From Citrobacter gillenii (lineage in GTDB: Bacteria > Pseudomonadota > Gammaproteobacteria > Enterobacterales > Enterobacteriaceae), in assembly GCF_013337685.1 (NCBI RefSeq), contig NZ_SUQN01000005.1, positions 124,001 to 188,000 on the forward strand: a stretch of DNA of 64,000 nt. Direction: 5' to 3'. Below are positions 8,409 through 20,945 of the stretch, piece by piece. The notes beneath the pieces are model-generated. The model worked only from the letters and a program-made list of their open reading frames with translations, was not told the origin of the DNA and ran no database searches. The first letter of the stretch is position 1; every line of letters starts with the position of its first letter. Made by a program: the position numbers and the translations under genes.

Positions 8409-10317
8409 TATCGGTGTCCGACGGCGCTGTCGCTGTCGGCGCTGTTTGTTGAGTTACCTCTGTTTGTGCGGTGTTGTCCTGCGGCACAAACAGATGATCC
8501 ATAATTTGTCGCATAACCGGCGCGGCGGTAATGCCGTCGCTGCCGCCGTTTTCCAGAATCAACGCCACGGCGACTTTCGGGTTTTTGTAGGGTGCAAATG
8601 CGGTGTAGAACACGTGGTCACGCAGGCGGATGGGGATCATCTTCGCATTGTAAGTCTGGTTTTCTTTCAGGCTGAAAACCTGTGAGGTTCCGCTTTTCGC
8701 CGCAATTCCGTAAGGTGCAGTATGGAAAAATTTATAACCTGTCCCGTTCGGCGCATTGGCCATGCCAAACATCGCCTCGCGTACCAGTCCCCAATAGGGC
8801 GAGGAGGGAGAGGCAATCTGTGACGGTACCGTGGCGGCATGATAAGGCGTAACAGATTTACCACTCTCTTCAGCCTGCAACAGGTGAGGGGCAATCACTT
8901 TCCCGTTGTTAATCAGTGCCACCATTGCTTTCACCATCTGGATTGGCGTGGCAATCCAGTATCCCTGACCGATACCAACCGAAATGGTGTCTCCCTGATA
9001 CCAGGCTTTTTTATGCACCCGTTGTTTCCAGTCGCGGCTCGGTAACAGCCCGTTGTACTCTTCATCAAGATCAATGCCGGTGGGTTTACCGTAACCAAAC
9101 TGGCTAAGCATGCTATTGATTCGGTCAATGCCCATCATATACGCCACCTGATAGAAGAACGTATCAGCGGACTCTTCAATTGCTTTGGTCACGTCCAACA
9201 TGCCATGACCGGTTTTTTTCCAGTCGCGATAATGTCGCTCAGTGCCGGGCAATGTCCATGTTGGCGCGCCAAAGAAGCTGGTCTGCGGGGTGATAACGCC
9301 ATTGAGCAATGCTGACATCGCCATGTACGGCTTGACCGTGGAGGCGGGAGGGTACAAACCTTGCGTGACGCGGTTAATCAACGGCAGGTCTTTATCCTGT
9401 AGCAGCGTGTTGTAGTCCTGGTAGCTGATACCTTTGACGAACGGATTCGGATCATAGCTGGGGTTAGAGACCATCGCCAGCACCGAGCCATCGTGCGGAT
9501 CTTCAACCAGTACTGCGGCGCGCTGACCGACCAGCAGGCTCTCTATATATTCCTGTAAGTGTAAATCCAGCGTCAGGTGGATGTCCTTTCCGGCAACAGG
9601 CGGTACATCTTTTATCAGGCGTACGATGCGTCCGTGGTTATCGACTTCGACTTCTTGATAACCCGTTTTGCCGTGCAGATCGTTTTCGTAATAGTGTTCG
9701 ATCCCCTGCTTGCCAATGTTGTGATCGGCGGCGTAGTTTTCTGCCAGCCCCTTTTTATCCAACGCTTTCAGGTCGCTGTCATTGATTTTAGAGACATAGC
9801 CGAGCACATGCGCCAACTCTGCGCCATACGGATATTGGCGATCTTCATAGCTATTGATGGTGACGCCGCTGAAATGAAACTGATTAACCGAGAAACGGGC
9901 GATCTCCACGTCGGTCAGCGCATTTTTGAGCACCACCGGGCGATAGCGACTACTGGATTTCAGATCGTGGCGAAACTGGTCAATCTCATCAGGGGTCAGG
10001 TCAACAATAGGCGTTAGCTGCTTTAGCAAGGCATCCATATCGTTGATTTTATAAGGAGTGACGGAAATATCGTACCAGGTGACGTTGCGCACCAGCGGGA
10101 TACCGTTGCGATCGTAAATGATGCCGCGCGTTGGGGCAACTGGCAGCATTTTGATGTCATTGGCATTTGAGCGGGTGGTGTAATACTGATGCTCGCGAAT
10201 TTGTAAGTTGTAGAGGTTATAAATCAGGATGCCAAAACAGATGACCACCAGGCCAAAGGCCACTATTACCCGTCGCTGAAAGAGTTTCTCTTCCGCCTCA
10301 AAATCTCTGAATGTCAT
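8380..10317 (-). CDS. PBP2 paralogue (class B penicillin-binding protein, PBP2SAL-like)
   Basis: A 645-residue class B penicillin-binding protein: short cytoplasmic N-terminus, one membrane anchor (about residues 17-37), dimerisation domain and transpeptidase domain. Active-site motifs are intact: STVK (nucleophile S326), SAD (383-385) and KSGT (541-544). It resembles E. coli MrdA throughout but with many substitutions, and it is not in the mrdA-rodA-dacA context, so it is a second copy rather than the housekeeping one. Salmonella carries a PBP2 paralogue beside argS (PBP2SAL), reported to work in acidic conditions; this is probably its orthologue. It is transcribed towards rhiN, with overlapping 3' ends. 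The C-terminal tail (about 30 residues, rich in T, A and Q) is low complexity. Confidence 0.88.
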   Translation of the reverse strand: MTFRDFEAEEKLFQRRVIVAFGLVVICFGILIYNLYNLQIREHQYYTTRSNANDIKMLPVAPTRGIIYDRNGIPLVRNVTWYDISVTPYKINDMDALLKQLTPIVDLTPDEIDQFRHDLKSSSRYRPVVLKNALTDVEIARFSVNQFHFSGVTINSYEDRQYPYGAELAHVLGYVSKINDSDLKALDKKGLAENYAADHNIGKQGIEHYYENDLHGKTGYQEVEVDNHGRIVRLIKDVPPVAGKDIHLTLDLHLQEYIESLLVGQRAAVLVEDPHDGSVLAMVSNPSYDPNPFVKGISYQDYNTLLQDKDLPLINRVTQGLYPPASTVKPYMAMSALLNGVITPQTSFFGAPTWTLPGTERHYRDWKKTGHGMLDVTKAIEESADTFFYQVAYMMGIDRINSMLSQFGYGKPTGIDLDEEYNGLLPSRDWKQRVHKKAWYQGDTISVGIGQGYWIATPIQMVKAMVALINNGKVIAPHLLQAEESGKSVTPYHAATVPSQIASPSSPYWGLVREAMFGMANAPNGTGYKFFHTAPYGIAAKSGTSQVFSLKENQTYNAKMIPIRLRDHVFYTAFAPYKNPKVAVALILENGGSDGITAAPVMRQIMDHLFVPQDNTAQTEVTQQTAPTATAPSDTDIKNTYASIR

Positions 10318-10456
10318 GGACCCACACCTGATTAATTCGCCGCCTAATGATACGGAGGTGTAAATGGGATAACAGGTAAAAGATGTTCCATCCCTCTACG
10401 GAAATGTGTCATTCCTTGTGAGTTGTAACAAATTACAGTGAACGTAGCCGTTTCTC

Positions 10457-10490
10457 GTAGGCCTGATGCCGCTTCGCTTATCAGACCTAC
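10457..10490. repeat. REP-type palindrome
   Basis: GTAGGCCTGA (10457-10466) pairs with TCAGACCTAC (10481-10490) around a GC-rich loop. This is the enterobacterial REP/BIME unit seen at several other operon ends in this window. It lies between the PBP2 paralogue start and the argS terminator. Confidence 0.75.
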
Positions 10491-10509
10491 GGGGGCGATC
10501 ATTCGGGAA

Positions 10510-10541
10510 AATAAAAAAGCCCGCGACATAGCGCGGGCTTT
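10510..10541 (-). terminator. Intrinsic terminator of argS
   Basis: The perfect 10-base stem AAAGCCCGCG (10516-10525) / CGCGGGCTTT (10532-10541) is followed, on the minus strand, by a run of T. It lies 18 bases after the argS stop. Confidence 0.88.
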
Positions 10542-10558
10542 CACATCACTCGTGGTGA

Positions 10559-12292
10559 TTACATACGTTCTACGGTTTCGATACCCAGCGTATCCAGACC
10601 CAGCTTCAGCGTTTTCGCCGTCAACTGTGCCAGCTTCAGGCGGCTGTTACGAATCTCTTCGCTCTCGGCGCTGAGGATTGGGCAATGTTCGTAGAAACCA
10701 GAGAACAAACCGGCAAGATCGTATAGATAGGCGCACATCACGTGCGGTGTACCTTCACGTGCAACGACGGTGAGCGTTTCTTCAAACTGCAGCAGACGCG
10801 CCGCCAGTTGGGCTTCACGATCTTCACTGATGATGACCTTCGCGCTGGCCAGCGCACTTTCGTCGATATCTGCCTTACGGAACACGGACAGTACGCGGGT
10901 GTAGGCATACTGCATGTACGGTGCGGTATTGCCTTCGAAGGCCAGCATATTATCCCAGTCGAAGATGTAATCCGTGGTACGGTTTTTCGACAGATCTGCA
11001 TACTTCACGGCGCCGATACCGACCGCATTCGCCAGTTTTTCCAGCTCGTCGGCAGGCATGTCCGGGTTCTTCTCTGCCACCAGACGACGTGCACGCTCCA
11101 GCGCTTCATCCAACAGATCGGCCAGTTTAACTGTGCCACCCGCGCGGGTCTTGAACGGTTTACCGTCTTTGCCGAGCATCATGCCGAACATGTGGTGTTC
11201 CAGTGGTACGGAATCCGGCACGTAACCGGCTTTACGCACGATGGTCCATGCCTGCATTAAATGCTGATGCTGGCGGGAGTCGATGTAATACAGCACGCGA
11301 TCGGCATGCAGTGTTTCGTAACGGTACTTGGCGCAGGCGATATCAGTGGTAGTGTACAGATAACCACCATCTTTCTTCTGGATGATAACGCCCATCGGTT
11401 CGCCTTCCTTGTTTTTATACTCATCAAGGAATACGACAGTCGCGCCTTCGCTTTCAACGGCCAGGCCTTTGGCTTTGAGATCCGCAACAATGCCTGGCAG
11501 CATCGGGTTGTACAGGCTTTCACCCATCACGTCGTCGCGGGTCAGCGTCACGTTCAGACGATCGTAGGTTAACTGGTTCTGCGACATGGTAATGTCGACC
11601 AGTTTGCGCCACATTTCGCGGAAGTAAGCATCACCACCCTGCAACTTCACCACGTAGCTACGTGCGCGCTCGGCGAATTCTTCATCTTCGTCGTAATGTT
11701 TTTTCGCGTCACGATAGAAACCTTCAAGGTCAGCCAGCGCCATTTCACCCGCGTTTTCCTGCTGCTGCTTTTCCAGCCACGCGATGAGCATACCGAACTG
11801 GGTTCCCCAGTCGCCAACGTGGTTTGCGCGGATGACTTTATGGCCGAGAAACTCCAGCGTACGGACAGCCGCATCACCGATGATGGTGGAACGCAGGTGG
11901 CCTACGTGCATCTCTTTCGCCACGTTTGGCGCAGAGTAGTCAACAACAACGGTTTGCTTTTCTGGCTGTGCAACGCCCAGACGATCGGAGGCCAGCGCCT
12001 GCTGCACGTGCTGCGCCAGGAATGCCGGATCGAGGAAAATATTGATAAAGCCCGGGCCCGCAATTTCAACCTTGCTGGCAATCCCGTTGAGATCCAGATG
12101 AGTCAGCACCTGCTCTGCCAGTTGTCGCGGCGCCATACCCAGTTTTTTAGCGACTGCCATCATGCCATTAGCCTGATAATCGCCGAACTGTACTTTTGCT
12201 GACTGACGAACCTGAGGTTCGCAATCTGCAGGCGCACCTGCAGCAATCATGGCCTGACGGACTTTTTCTGAGAGAAGAGCCTGAATATTCAC
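10559..12292 (-). CDS. argS: Arginyl-tRNA synthetase
   Basis: A 577-residue class I aminoacyl-tRNA synthetase, identical in length to the E. coli enzyme, that charges tRNA-Arg in the cytoplasm. The N-terminal tRNA-binding add-on domain is followed by the class I HIGH-type signature MHVGHLRST at about residues 127-135. The C-terminal DALR-type anticodon-binding domain ends LGIETVERM. The ATG at 12292 is preceded by an upstream region of about 240 bases shared with the divergent yecM, which must contain promoters for both. Nothing is unusual. Confidence 0.97.
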   Translation of the reverse strand: MNIQALLSEKVRQAMIAAGAPADCEPQVRQSAKVQFGDYQANGMMAVAKKLGMAPRQLAEQVLTHLDLNGIASKVEIAGPGFINIFLDPAFLAQHVQQALASDRLGVAQPEKQTVVVDYSAPNVAKEMHVGHLRSTIIGDAAVRTLEFLGHKVIRANHVGDWGTQFGMLIAWLEKQQQENAGEMALADLEGFYRDAKKHYDEDEEFAERARSYVVKLQGGDAYFREMWRKLVDITMSQNQLTYDRLNVTLTRDDVMGESLYNPMLPGIVADLKAKGLAVESEGATVVFLDEYKNKEGEPMGVIIQKKDGGYLYTTTDIACAKYRYETLHADRVLYYIDSRQHQHLMQAWTIVRKAGYVPDSVPLEHHMFGMMLGKDGKPFKTRAGGTVKLADLLDEALERARRLVAEKNPDMPADELEKLANAVGIGAVKYADLSKNRTTDYIFDWDNMLAFEGNTAPYMQYAYTRVLSVFRKADIDESALASAKVIISEDREAQLAARLLQFEETLTVVAREGTPHVMCAYLYDLAGLFSGFYEHCPILSAESEEIRNSRLKLAQLTAKTLKLGLDTLGIETVERM

Positions 12293-12530
12293 CGGAATAC
12301 CTTACATTTATGAAGCGCTTTACTATACACCGCGCCAGATTAAGAATTTAGGCCGGGAGTATACTGCAAATGCCCGTTGCCGTCAGCATTGTGCGTGCCG
12401 CGCGCGGCCTAAAATAGACGCAGTGCAATGACGCATAATCACTCATTTTGTCCCTGAAAAAATCAGCGGTTGGATGGTACTGCGCAACAGAGTAAATTAG
12501 CGGCTTTGAACATGGATATGAGCTTTCAAT

Positions 12531-13097
12531 ATGGCGAACTGGCAAACCGTTGCAGAACTGCATGATATTTCCGCAGATTTAGGGCATTTCACTCAGGCGT
12601 TAACTGAACTTTCCACCCGTCTGGGTTTGAATATTGCTCCGCTTGAAGCCGATCACATCTCTCTGCGCTGTCATCAAAACACCACCGCAGAGCGCTGGCG
12701 TCGCGGGTTTGAACAGTGCGGCCGACTGTTGTCGGAAAATATCATCAATGGCAGACCGATTTGCCTGTTCAAACTGGATGAGCCGGTGTGCGTGGCGCAC
12801 TGGCAGTTTTCTATTGTGGAGTTGCCGTGGCCGGGTGAAAAACGCTACCCACATGAGGGTTGGGAGCATATTGAGATTGTTCTGCCGGGCGAGCCGGAAA
12901 CGTTGAATGCGCGAGCGCTGGCGTTGCTTTCTGATGAAGGATTGAGTCAGCCGGGTATCTTTGTGAAAACCAGTTCACCACAAGGCGAGCGTGAGCGGTT
13001 ACCGAACCCGACGCTGGCGGTCAGCGACGGCAGCGTGACTATCAAGTTTCATCCATGGTCAATTGAAACGATTGTGGCAAGCGAGCAACAGGAGTAA
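12531..13097 (+). CDS. yecM: YecM, VOC-superfamily protein of unknown function
   Basis: A 188-residue cytoplasmic protein, the same length as E. coli YecM. The fold of the family is vicinal-oxygen-chelate-like, and histidines and glutamates suited to metal binding are visible ([32 protein letters not shown]). No substrate is established. It is transcribed divergently from argS and ends 2 bases before cutC, so the two probably share a transcript. Identification is firm, function unknown. Confidence 0.93.
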   Translation: MANWQTVAELHDISADLGHFTQALTELSTRLGLNIAPLEADHISLRCHQNTTAERWRRGFEQCGRLLSENIINGRPICLFKLDEPVCVAHWQFSIVELPWPGEKRYPHEGWEHIEIVLPGEPETLNARALALLSDEGLSQPGIFVKTSSPQGERERLPNPTLAVSDGSVTIKFHPWSIETIVASEQQE

Positions 13098-13099
13098 CC

Positions 13100-13846
13100 A
13101 TGGCACTGCTGGAAATCTGCTGTTACAGCATGGAGTGTGCGCTGACGGCACAAAAAAATGGCGCGGATCGTATTGAACTGTGTTCGGCACCCAAAGAAGG
13201 GGGCTTAACCCCATCACTGGGTGTATTACGTACCGTTCGTCAGCATATTGATATTCCCGTCAATCCGATTATCCGCCCGCGCGGCGGGGATTTTTGCTAT
13301 ACCGACGGTGAATTCGCCGCCATGCTGGATGATATCGCCATGGTCAGAGATCTCGGATTCTCCGGGCTGGTAACCGGGTTATTAGATGTTGATGGCAACG
13401 TCGATATGTCGCGCATGGAAAAAATTATGCGGACAGCCGGTACGCTAAATGTCACGTTTCATCGGGCCTTTGATATGTGTGCCAACCCCTTAAATGCGCT
13501 GAAAAGTTTATCTGATTTGGGTGTCGCCCGAGTGCTGACTTCCGGGCAAAAATCAGATGCTGCGCAAGGTTTAACAAAAATAATGGAACTTATTGCACAG
13601 CCCGGTGCTCCAATCATTATGGCCGGAGCGGGGGTTCGCGCTGCGAATTTGTCTCTATTCCTCGACGCCGGTGTGCAGGAAGTCCACAGTTCTGCCGGAG
13701 TATGGCTGGCTTCTCCCATGCGTTATCGCAATACGGGGTTGTCGATGTCTTCGGATGCGCAAGCGGATGAATATTCCCGCTATGCGGTAGACGGGGCGGC
13801 GGTTGCTGAAATGAAAGCGATTATTGCGCACCATCGGGCCAGCTGA
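13100..13846 (+). CDS. cutC: CutC family protein (copper homeostasis)
   Basis: A 248-residue TIM-barrel-like cytoplasmic protein of the CutC family. The N-terminus [15 protein letters not shown] and the conserved FHRAFDM and [11 protein letters not shown] blocks are typical. The copper role assigned to E. coli CutC was later partly attributed to a neighbouring regulatory RNA, so the molecular function is uncertain. It starts 2 bases after yecM and is followed by a strong terminator and an ERIC repeat. In E. coli K-12 torYZ lies between cutC and cmoB; that operon is absent here. Confidence 0.94.
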   Translation: MALLEICCYSMECALTAQKNGADRIELCSAPKEGGLTPSLGVLRTVRQHIDIPVNPIIRPRGGDFCYTDGEFAAMLDDIAMVRDLGFSGLVTGLLDVDGNVDMSRMEKIMRTAGTLNVTFHRAFDMCANPLNALKSLSDLGVARVLTSGQKSDAAQGLTKIMELIAQPGAPIIMAGAGVRAANLSLFLDAGVQEVHSSAGVWLASPMRYRNTGLSMSSDAQADEYSRYAVDGAAVAEMKAIIAHHRAS

Positions 13847-13892
13847 TTTTTACCGTTGCATCATGTCGCCCAATATGATGCTTGCTCGTACC

Positions 13893-13922
13893 AGGCCCCT
13901 GCAATTACAGGGGCCTTTTTTT
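13893..13922 (+). terminator. Intrinsic terminator of yecM-cutC
   Basis: AGGCCCCTG (13893-13901) / CAGGGGCCT (13908-13916), a perfect 9-base stem with a 6-base loop, followed by a run of seven T. Confidence 0.93.
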
Positions 13923-13929
13923 CTCCTTC

Positions 13930-14040
13930 ATATTTCAAGCCGCAGCCGCGTTGGCCGCCTTGCTCACCCCGGTCACGTAGTTATCTACGCTCCCGGGGAT
14001 TTGCTGTGTTGCCGCCTTGCTGCAACTTGAACTATTTTGG
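13930..14040. repeat. ERIC (intergenic repeat unit) element
   Basis: A roughly 110-base imperfect palindrome whose ends read TATTTCAAGC and CTTGAACTATTTTGG. Its core carries TGCTCACCCCGGTCAC and TCCCGGGGATTTGC, the two conserved ERIC core arms in slightly diverged form. It lies between the cutC terminator and the convergent cmoB. Short open frames crossing it are not genes. Confidence 0.85.
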
Positions 14041-14078
14041 AGAAACGGTGCTATACGTAACGGTCATCCGGCAATCCA

Positions 14079-16223
<2,145 letters not shown>

Positions 16224-16275
16224 ACAAACTCCCTTTTAAAATGGCTGCTGGCATTGACTATGATAGGTGGCATTT

Positions 16276-17094
16276 TCAGAAAAGAGAAGATTGCTGTGGA
16301 ATAGACGGTGCTGATCCGATCTCTGGCAGGGTGGCACGCAGGTCGCCCCATAAGGACTCGACCAACTGCGGCGCTTGTGCGATGTCTGGCGTATGTAAAA
16401 ACAGATAGGGTGTTGTGGTCTGCTTCCAGAGAGACAGTTTGGCCAGCCATACGTTAAATAACGTTCGGTTTTGCTCCATATTATCGCTGCCGATAAAGCG
16501 CACCATGGGATTGTTCGCGGTAACCACTGCATGGACCGGAACTTTCGGTTTTTTGCGCTGCGCATCGCGAATCGCTTCACTGTGAGGAACCGCGGCGTGT
16601 ACCGGCCGACTATCTAAAATTACCCGATTGACCCCTCGCTCGTGTAAGCCGCGATTGAACCATTTCTCGTCTTCACCTTTGGTAAAAAATTCAGGATGGC
16701 GAACTTCCACCCCGTAGGTAAACGATGCGGGTAACGCATCGAGAAACGCCCACAGAGCAGGGAGATCGCGAGGAGAAAAGGTGGCGGGTAACTGCAACCA
16801 ATATTGCCCGATTCGCGCTTCCAGCGGTGACATGCGGGTGAAAAATTCTTGCACCAAATCATCACAGTTTCGCAATGCAGCTTGATGCGAAATGGTCGCC
16901 GGAAACTTAAAGCAGAAGCGAAAGTCATCGGTAGTCTGCGCCTGCCAGCGCGTAACAATCTCGGCTTTTGGCAGCGCGTAGAGTGTGGTATTGCCCTCAA
17001 CACAGTTAAAGTAGCGGGCATACTCTTCAAGGCTGGTGATCCCCAGGCGCACCCACTTCGGATGCGACCACTGCGGCAGGCCGATATAGATCAT
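16276..17094 (-). CDS. yecE: YecE, DUF72 family protein
   Basis: A 272-residue cytoplasmic DUF72 protein, predicted TIM-barrel, the same length as E. coli YecE. The N-terminal [29 protein letters not shown] and YLFLHTPD blocks are typical. The reaction is unknown. The start overlaps the yecD stop by 4 bases (ATGA), so yecD-yecE is translationally coupled. Confidence 0.92.
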   Translation of the reverse strand: MIYIGLPQWSHPKWVRLGITSLEEYARYFNCVEGNTTLYALPKAEIVTRWQAQTTDDFRFCFKFPATISHQAALRNCDDLVQEFFTRMSPLEARIGQYWLQLPATFSPRDLPALWAFLDALPASFTYGVEVRHPEFFTKGEDEKWFNRGLHERGVNRVILDSRPVHAAVPHSEAIRDAQRKKPKVPVHAVVTANNPMVRFIGSDNMEQNRTLFNVWLAKLSLWKQTTTPYLFLHTPDIAQAPQLVESLWGDLRATLPEIGSAPSIPQQSSLF

Positions 17095-17657
17095 AACGCT
17101 TGCAGGATCTCGTCCACGCTGCGCACGCGTGCAATGCGCGGGAAGATATGCGTCATGCTGCCCTGATGCTGATCGGCACTGGCTGCGCTACAGGCATCTT
17201 CGGCAATCACCAGGTTAAAACCCAGTTCCCAGGCGTTACGCGCCGTTGACTCAACGCCGATGTTGGTGGAGATCCCGCATAACACGATAGTGTCAACGCC
17301 CCGGCGGCGCAGTTGGAGTTCGAGGTCGGTGCCGTAAAAGGCACCCCACTGGCGTTTGATCACTTCGATGTCACTGGCGTTTTTGCCCAGCGCAGTCGGA
17401 TAGTCCCACCAGTTTGCAGGGAGTGCTTTAGCCGGTGTCTGGGCATCTACCGGCTGTTTCAGCGCTTCTGCGTAGTCGTCAGACCAGCCAACGCGAACCA
17501 TCACTACCGGTGAACCGTGAGCTCGGAATTGTGCCGCAAGGCGTGCGGCGTGGGTTACCACGTCGCTTGCCGAATGGGGGCCGCCGGCGAAGGGTAAGAT
17601 CCCTTCCTGTAGATCAATAACGACAAGGGCGGTGGTTTTAGCGTTCAGTTCCAGCAT
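17091..17657 (-). CDS. yecD: YecD, isochorismatase-like cysteine hydrolase
   Basis: A 188-residue cysteine hydrolase of the isochorismatase fold. The putative catalytic aspartate is in VVIDLQEG, a conserved lysine is in VIKRQWGAF, and the nucleophilic cysteine is in [18 protein letters not shown]. The ATG at 17657 is chosen over a TTG 15 bases upstream because it has GGAG at good spacing and gives the family length. Substrate unknown. It overlaps yecE by 4 bases and diverges from aspS. Confidence 0.92.
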   Translation of the reverse strand: MLELNAKTTALVVIDLQEGILPFAGGPHSASDVVTHAARLAAQFRAHGSPVVMVRVGWSDDYAEALKQPVDAQTPAKALPANWWDYPTALGKNASDIEVIKRQWGAFYGTDLELQLRRRGVDTIVLCGISTNIGVESTARNAWELGFNLVIAEDACSAASADQHQGSMTHIFPRIARVRSVDEILQAL

Positions 17658-17790
17658 GGTGACTCCAGTCAAAAAAGAATTCCGTTACACCTTAATCGCG
17701 ATTGTGTGTGAAAGGGGCGACAATTTTTGTTATTTTTTGTGAGATTACGCAATACCCGCGTAGGAAACACGCGTACAGTCAGTACCGGAC

Positions 17791-17819
17791 TTATCGTGCG
17801 GCAGAATTTCCAGTATAAT
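17791..17819 (+). promoter_or_regulatory. Candidate aspS promoter
   Basis: A perfect TATAAT at 17814-17819 is preceded at 17-base spacing by TTATCG (17791-17796), a weak -35. It lies about 100 bases upstream of the aspS ATG. Confidence 0.5.
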
Positions 17820-17921
17820 AGCCGCCTTTTTTCATTCAGTTGTGACATTCAGCTAAAGCTGCGACTTCGTCATCTGCAAGGCAGGTGACAATCCGCCTGC
17901 GGCAAAGTTAAGGGATATCTC

Positions 17922-19694
17922 ATGCGTACAGAATATTGCGGACAGCTACGTCTGTCCCACGAGGGGCAGCAGGTGACTCTGTGTGGTTGGGTCAACCGTC
18001 GTCGTGATCTTGGTAGCCTGATCTTCATCGATATGCGCGACCGCGAAGGTATCGTGCAGGTATTTTTCGATCCGGACCGTGCGGACGCGTTAAAGCTGGC
18101 CTCCGAACTGCGTAATGAGTTCTGCATCCAGGTTACGGGCACCGTGCGTGCGCGTGACGCGAAAAACGTCAACGCCGATATGGCGACCGGCGAAATTGAA
18201 GTACTGGCGTCCGATCTGACCATCATCAACCGTTCAGACTCGCTGCCGCTGGACTCTAACCACGTTAACACCGAAGAAGCGCGTCTGAAGTATCGCTATC
18301 TGGACCTGCGTCGTCCGGAAATGGCGCAGCGTCTGAAAACCCGTGCCAAAATCACCAGCCTGGTGCGTCGTTTTATGGACGATCACGGCTTCCTCGACAT
18401 CGAAACGCCGATGCTGACCAAAGCGACCCCGGAAGGCGCACGTGACTATCTGGTGCCTTCCCGCGTCCATAAAGGCAAATTCTACGCCCTGCCGCAGTCT
18501 CCACAGCTGTTCAAGCAGCTGCTGATGATGTCCGGCTTTGACCGTTACTATCAGATCGTAAAATGCTTCCGTGACGAAGACTTACGTGCTGACCGTCAGC
18601 CTGAATTTACCCAGATCGATGTTGAGACCTCCTTCATGACCGCACCGCAGGTGCGCGAAGTGATGGAAGCGTTAGTGCGTACTCTGTGGCTGGAAGTAAA
18701 AGGTGTGGATCTGGGTGATTTCCCGATCATGACCTTTGCGGAAGCCGAACGTCGCTACGGCTCTGATAAACCGGACCTGCGTAACCCGATGGAGCTGGTT
18801 GACGTTGCTGACCTGCTGAAGTCCGTTGATTTCGCCGTCTTCTCCGGCCCGGCTAACGATGCCAAAGGTCGCGTGGCTGCGCTGCGTGTACCGGGTGGGG
18901 CAAGCTTAAGCCGTAAGCAGATCGACGATTACGGTAATTTCATCAAGATCTACGGCGCGAAAGGCCTGGCTTACATTAAGGTCACCGAGCGTGCGAAAGG
19001 TCTGGAAGGGGTAACCAGCCCAGTTGCTAAGTTCCTGAATGCCGATATCGTTGACGCGATTCTTGAGCGCACCGGCGCACAAGATGGCGACATGATTTTC
19101 TTCGGCGCAGACAACAAGAAAGTGGTTGCTGACTCGATGGGCGCACTGCGTCTGAAACTGGGTAAAGATCTGAGCCTGACCGACGAAACCAAATGGGCGC
19201 CGCTGTGGGTTATCGACTTCCCAATGTTTGAAGACGACGGTGAAGGTGGCCTGACCGCGATGCACCATCCGTTTACCGCGCCGAAAGACATGACGGCCGC
19301 TGAGCTGAAAGCCGCGCCGGAAGAGGCCGTTGCCAATGCGTACGATATGGTCATCAACGGTTACGAAGTGGGCGGCGGTTCCGTGCGTATCCATAACGGC
19401 GACATGCAGCAAACCGTGTTTGGTATTCTGGGTATTAACGAGCAAGAACAGCGTGAGAAGTTCGGCTTCCTGCTGGACGCGCTGAAATACGGTACTCCGC
19501 CGCACGCGGGCCTGGCGTTTGGTCTGGATCGTCTGACCATGCTGCTGACCGGTACCGATAACATTCGTGACGTTATTGCCTTCCCGAAAACCACGGCTGC
19601 TGCGTGCCTGATGACCGAAGCGCCAAGTTTTGCCAACGACGCTGCCCTGGCGGAACTGAGCATTCAGGTTGTGAAGAAGGCCGAGAATAACTGA
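17922..19694 (+). CDS. aspS: Aspartyl-tRNA synthetase
   Basis: A 590-residue class II synthetase, exactly the E. coli length, charging tRNA-Asp. It has an N-terminal OB-fold anticodon-binding domain ([17 protein letters not shown]). The motif 2 region is [18 protein letters not shown], a bacterial GAD insertion follows, and motif 3 is [12 protein letters not shown] near the C-terminus. It is the first gene of aspS-nudB-yebC-ruvC on this strand, with nudB starting 1 base after the stop. Confidence 0.98.
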   Translation: MRTEYCGQLRLSHEGQQVTLCGWVNRRRDLGSLIFIDMRDREGIVQVFFDPDRADALKLASELRNEFCIQVTGTVRARDAKNVNADMATGEIEVLASDLTIINRSDSLPLDSNHVNTEEARLKYRYLDLRRPEMAQRLKTRAKITSLVRRFMDDHGFLDIETPMLTKATPEGARDYLVPSRVHKGKFYALPQSPQLFKQLLMMSGFDRYYQIVKCFRDEDLRADRQPEFTQIDVETSFMTAPQVREVMEALVRTLWLEVKGVDLGDFPIMTFAEAERRYGSDKPDLRNPMELVDVADLLKSVDFAVFSGPANDAKGRVAALRVPGGASLSRKQIDDYGNFIKIYGAKGLAYIKVTERAKGLEGVTSPVAKFLNADIVDAILERTGAQDGDMIFFGADNKKVVADSMGALRLKLGKDLSLTDETKWAPLWVIDFPMFEDDGEGGLTAMHHPFTAPKDMTAAELKAAPEEAVANAYDMVINGYEVGGGSVRIHNGDMQQTVFGILGINEQEQREKFGFLLDALKYGTPPHAGLAFGLDRLTMLLTGTDNIRDVIAFPKTTAAACLMTEAPSFANDAALAELSIQVVKKAENN

Positions 19695-19695
19695 T

Positions 19696-20139
19696 ATGAC
19701 ATACAAACAGCCTGTCTCGGTGTTAGTCGTGATTTATGCAAAGGACACCGGAAGAGTGCTGATGTTACAGCGACGCGACGATCCTGATTTCTGGCAGTCG
19801 GTCACCGGCAGCCTTGAAGAGGGTGAAACCGCGTCGCAAGCCGCCATGCGCGAAGTAAAGGAAGAGGTCACCATTGACGTTGCCCGCGAGCAACTGACCT
19901 TAATTGACTGTCAGCGCACGGTGGAGTTCGAGATTTTTAGCCATTTACGACATCGCTACGCACCGGGAATCGAACGGAATACGGAATCCTGGTTTTGCCT
20001 GGCACTCCCCTCGGAACGAGAGATCGTGTTCACTGAACATCTGACCTATCGTTGGGTTGATGCGGCGGAAGCTGCACACTTAACCAAATCGTGGAGTAAC
20101 CGGCAGGCGATTGAAGAATTTGTAATTAACGTCGCCTGA
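19696..20139 (+). CDS. nudB: NudB, dihydroneopterin triphosphate pyrophosphatase
   Basis: A 147-residue Nudix hydrolase that removes pyrophosphate from dihydroneopterin triphosphate, an early step of folate synthesis. The Nudix box runs from [10 protein letters not shown] to REVKEEV. The N-terminus ([10 protein letters not shown]) is three residues shorter than the E. coli protein. It begins 1 base after the aspS stop with no strong Shine-Dalgarno, so coupled translation is likely. Confidence 0.95.
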   Translation: MTYKQPVSVLVVIYAKDTGRVLMLQRRDDPDFWQSVTGSLEEGETASQAAMREVKEEVTIDVAREQLTLIDCQRTVEFEIFSHLRHRYAPGIERNTESWFCLALPSEREIVFTEHLTYRWVDAAEAAHLTKSWSNRQAIEEFVINVA

Positions 20140-20167
20140 GAAGGCGCGCTTTTTGGAGATATTATTT

Positions 20168-20911
20168 ATGGCAGGTCATAGTAAATGGGCCAACACCAGA
20201 CACCGTAAAGCAGCGCAGGATTCCAAGCGCGGCAAGATCTTCACCAAAATCATTCGCGAGCTGGTTACGGCCGCTAAGCTTGGTGGTGGCGATCCGGACG
20301 CGAACCCGCGTCTGCGTGCGGCTGTCGATAAAGCGCTGTCCAACAACATGACGCGTGACACCCTGAACCGTGCCATCGCGCGCGGTGTGGGCGGTGACGA
20401 AGACGCAAACATGGAAACCATCATTTATGAAGGTTACGGTCCTGGCGGGACAGCGGTCATGATTGAATGCCTGTCTGACAACCGTAACCGTACTGTTGCG
20501 GAAGTGCGCCATGCGTTCACTAAAACCGGTGGTAACCTGGGCACTGACGGTTCAGTTGCGTACCTGTTTAGCAAAAAAGGTGTTATCTCCTTTGAGCAAG
20601 GCGACGAAGACACCATCATGGAAGCCGCGCTGGAAGCTGGTGCTGAAGACGTTGTGACCTATGATGACGGTGCGATTGATGTCTACACCGCATGGGAAGA
20701 GATGGGCAAAGTGCGTGATGCACTGGAAGCCGCTGGTCTGAAAGCGGACAGCGCTGAAGTTACGATGATCCCGTCCACCAAAGCGGACATGGATGCAGAA
20801 ACAGCACCGAAGCTGATGCGTCTGATCGATATGCTGGAAGACTGCGATGACGTGCAGGAAGTTTACCACAACGGCGAAATCTCCGATGAGGTTGCTGCTA
20901 CGTTAGAATGA
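20168..20911 (+). CDS. yebC: YebC family DNA-binding/translation-associated protein
   Basis: A 247-residue protein of the YebC/PmpR/TACO1 family. The N-terminus [25 protein letters not shown] is diagnostic in its first residues. Family members are described as transcriptional regulators and, more recently, as factors relieving ribosome stalling. The ATG at 20168 follows GGAG at about 20155-20158; an upstream GTG/ATG-like extension (MEILF) is not conserved. It sits between nudB and ruvC. Confidence 0.95.
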   Translation: MAGHSKWANTRHRKAAQDSKRGKIFTKIIRELVTAAKLGGGDPDANPRLRAAVDKALSNNMTRDTLNRAIARGVGGDEDANMETIIYEGYGPGGTAVMIECLSDNRNRTVAEVRHAFTKTGGNLGTDGSVAYLFSKKGVISFEQGDEDTIMEAALEAGAEDVVTYDDGAIDVYTAWEEMGKVRDALEAAGLKADSAEVTMIPSTKADMDAETAPKLMRLIDMLEDCDDVQEVYHNGEISDEVAATLE

Positions 20912-20945
20912 CGTGGTTGAGCGGTAAAATAACAGGAGATGCGTG

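Noticed and set aside
18906-19706. A 266-codon open frame antisense to aspS
   Set aside because: It lies wholly within the aspS coding region plus a few bases, and its composition is that of a reverse reading of a highly expressed gene.
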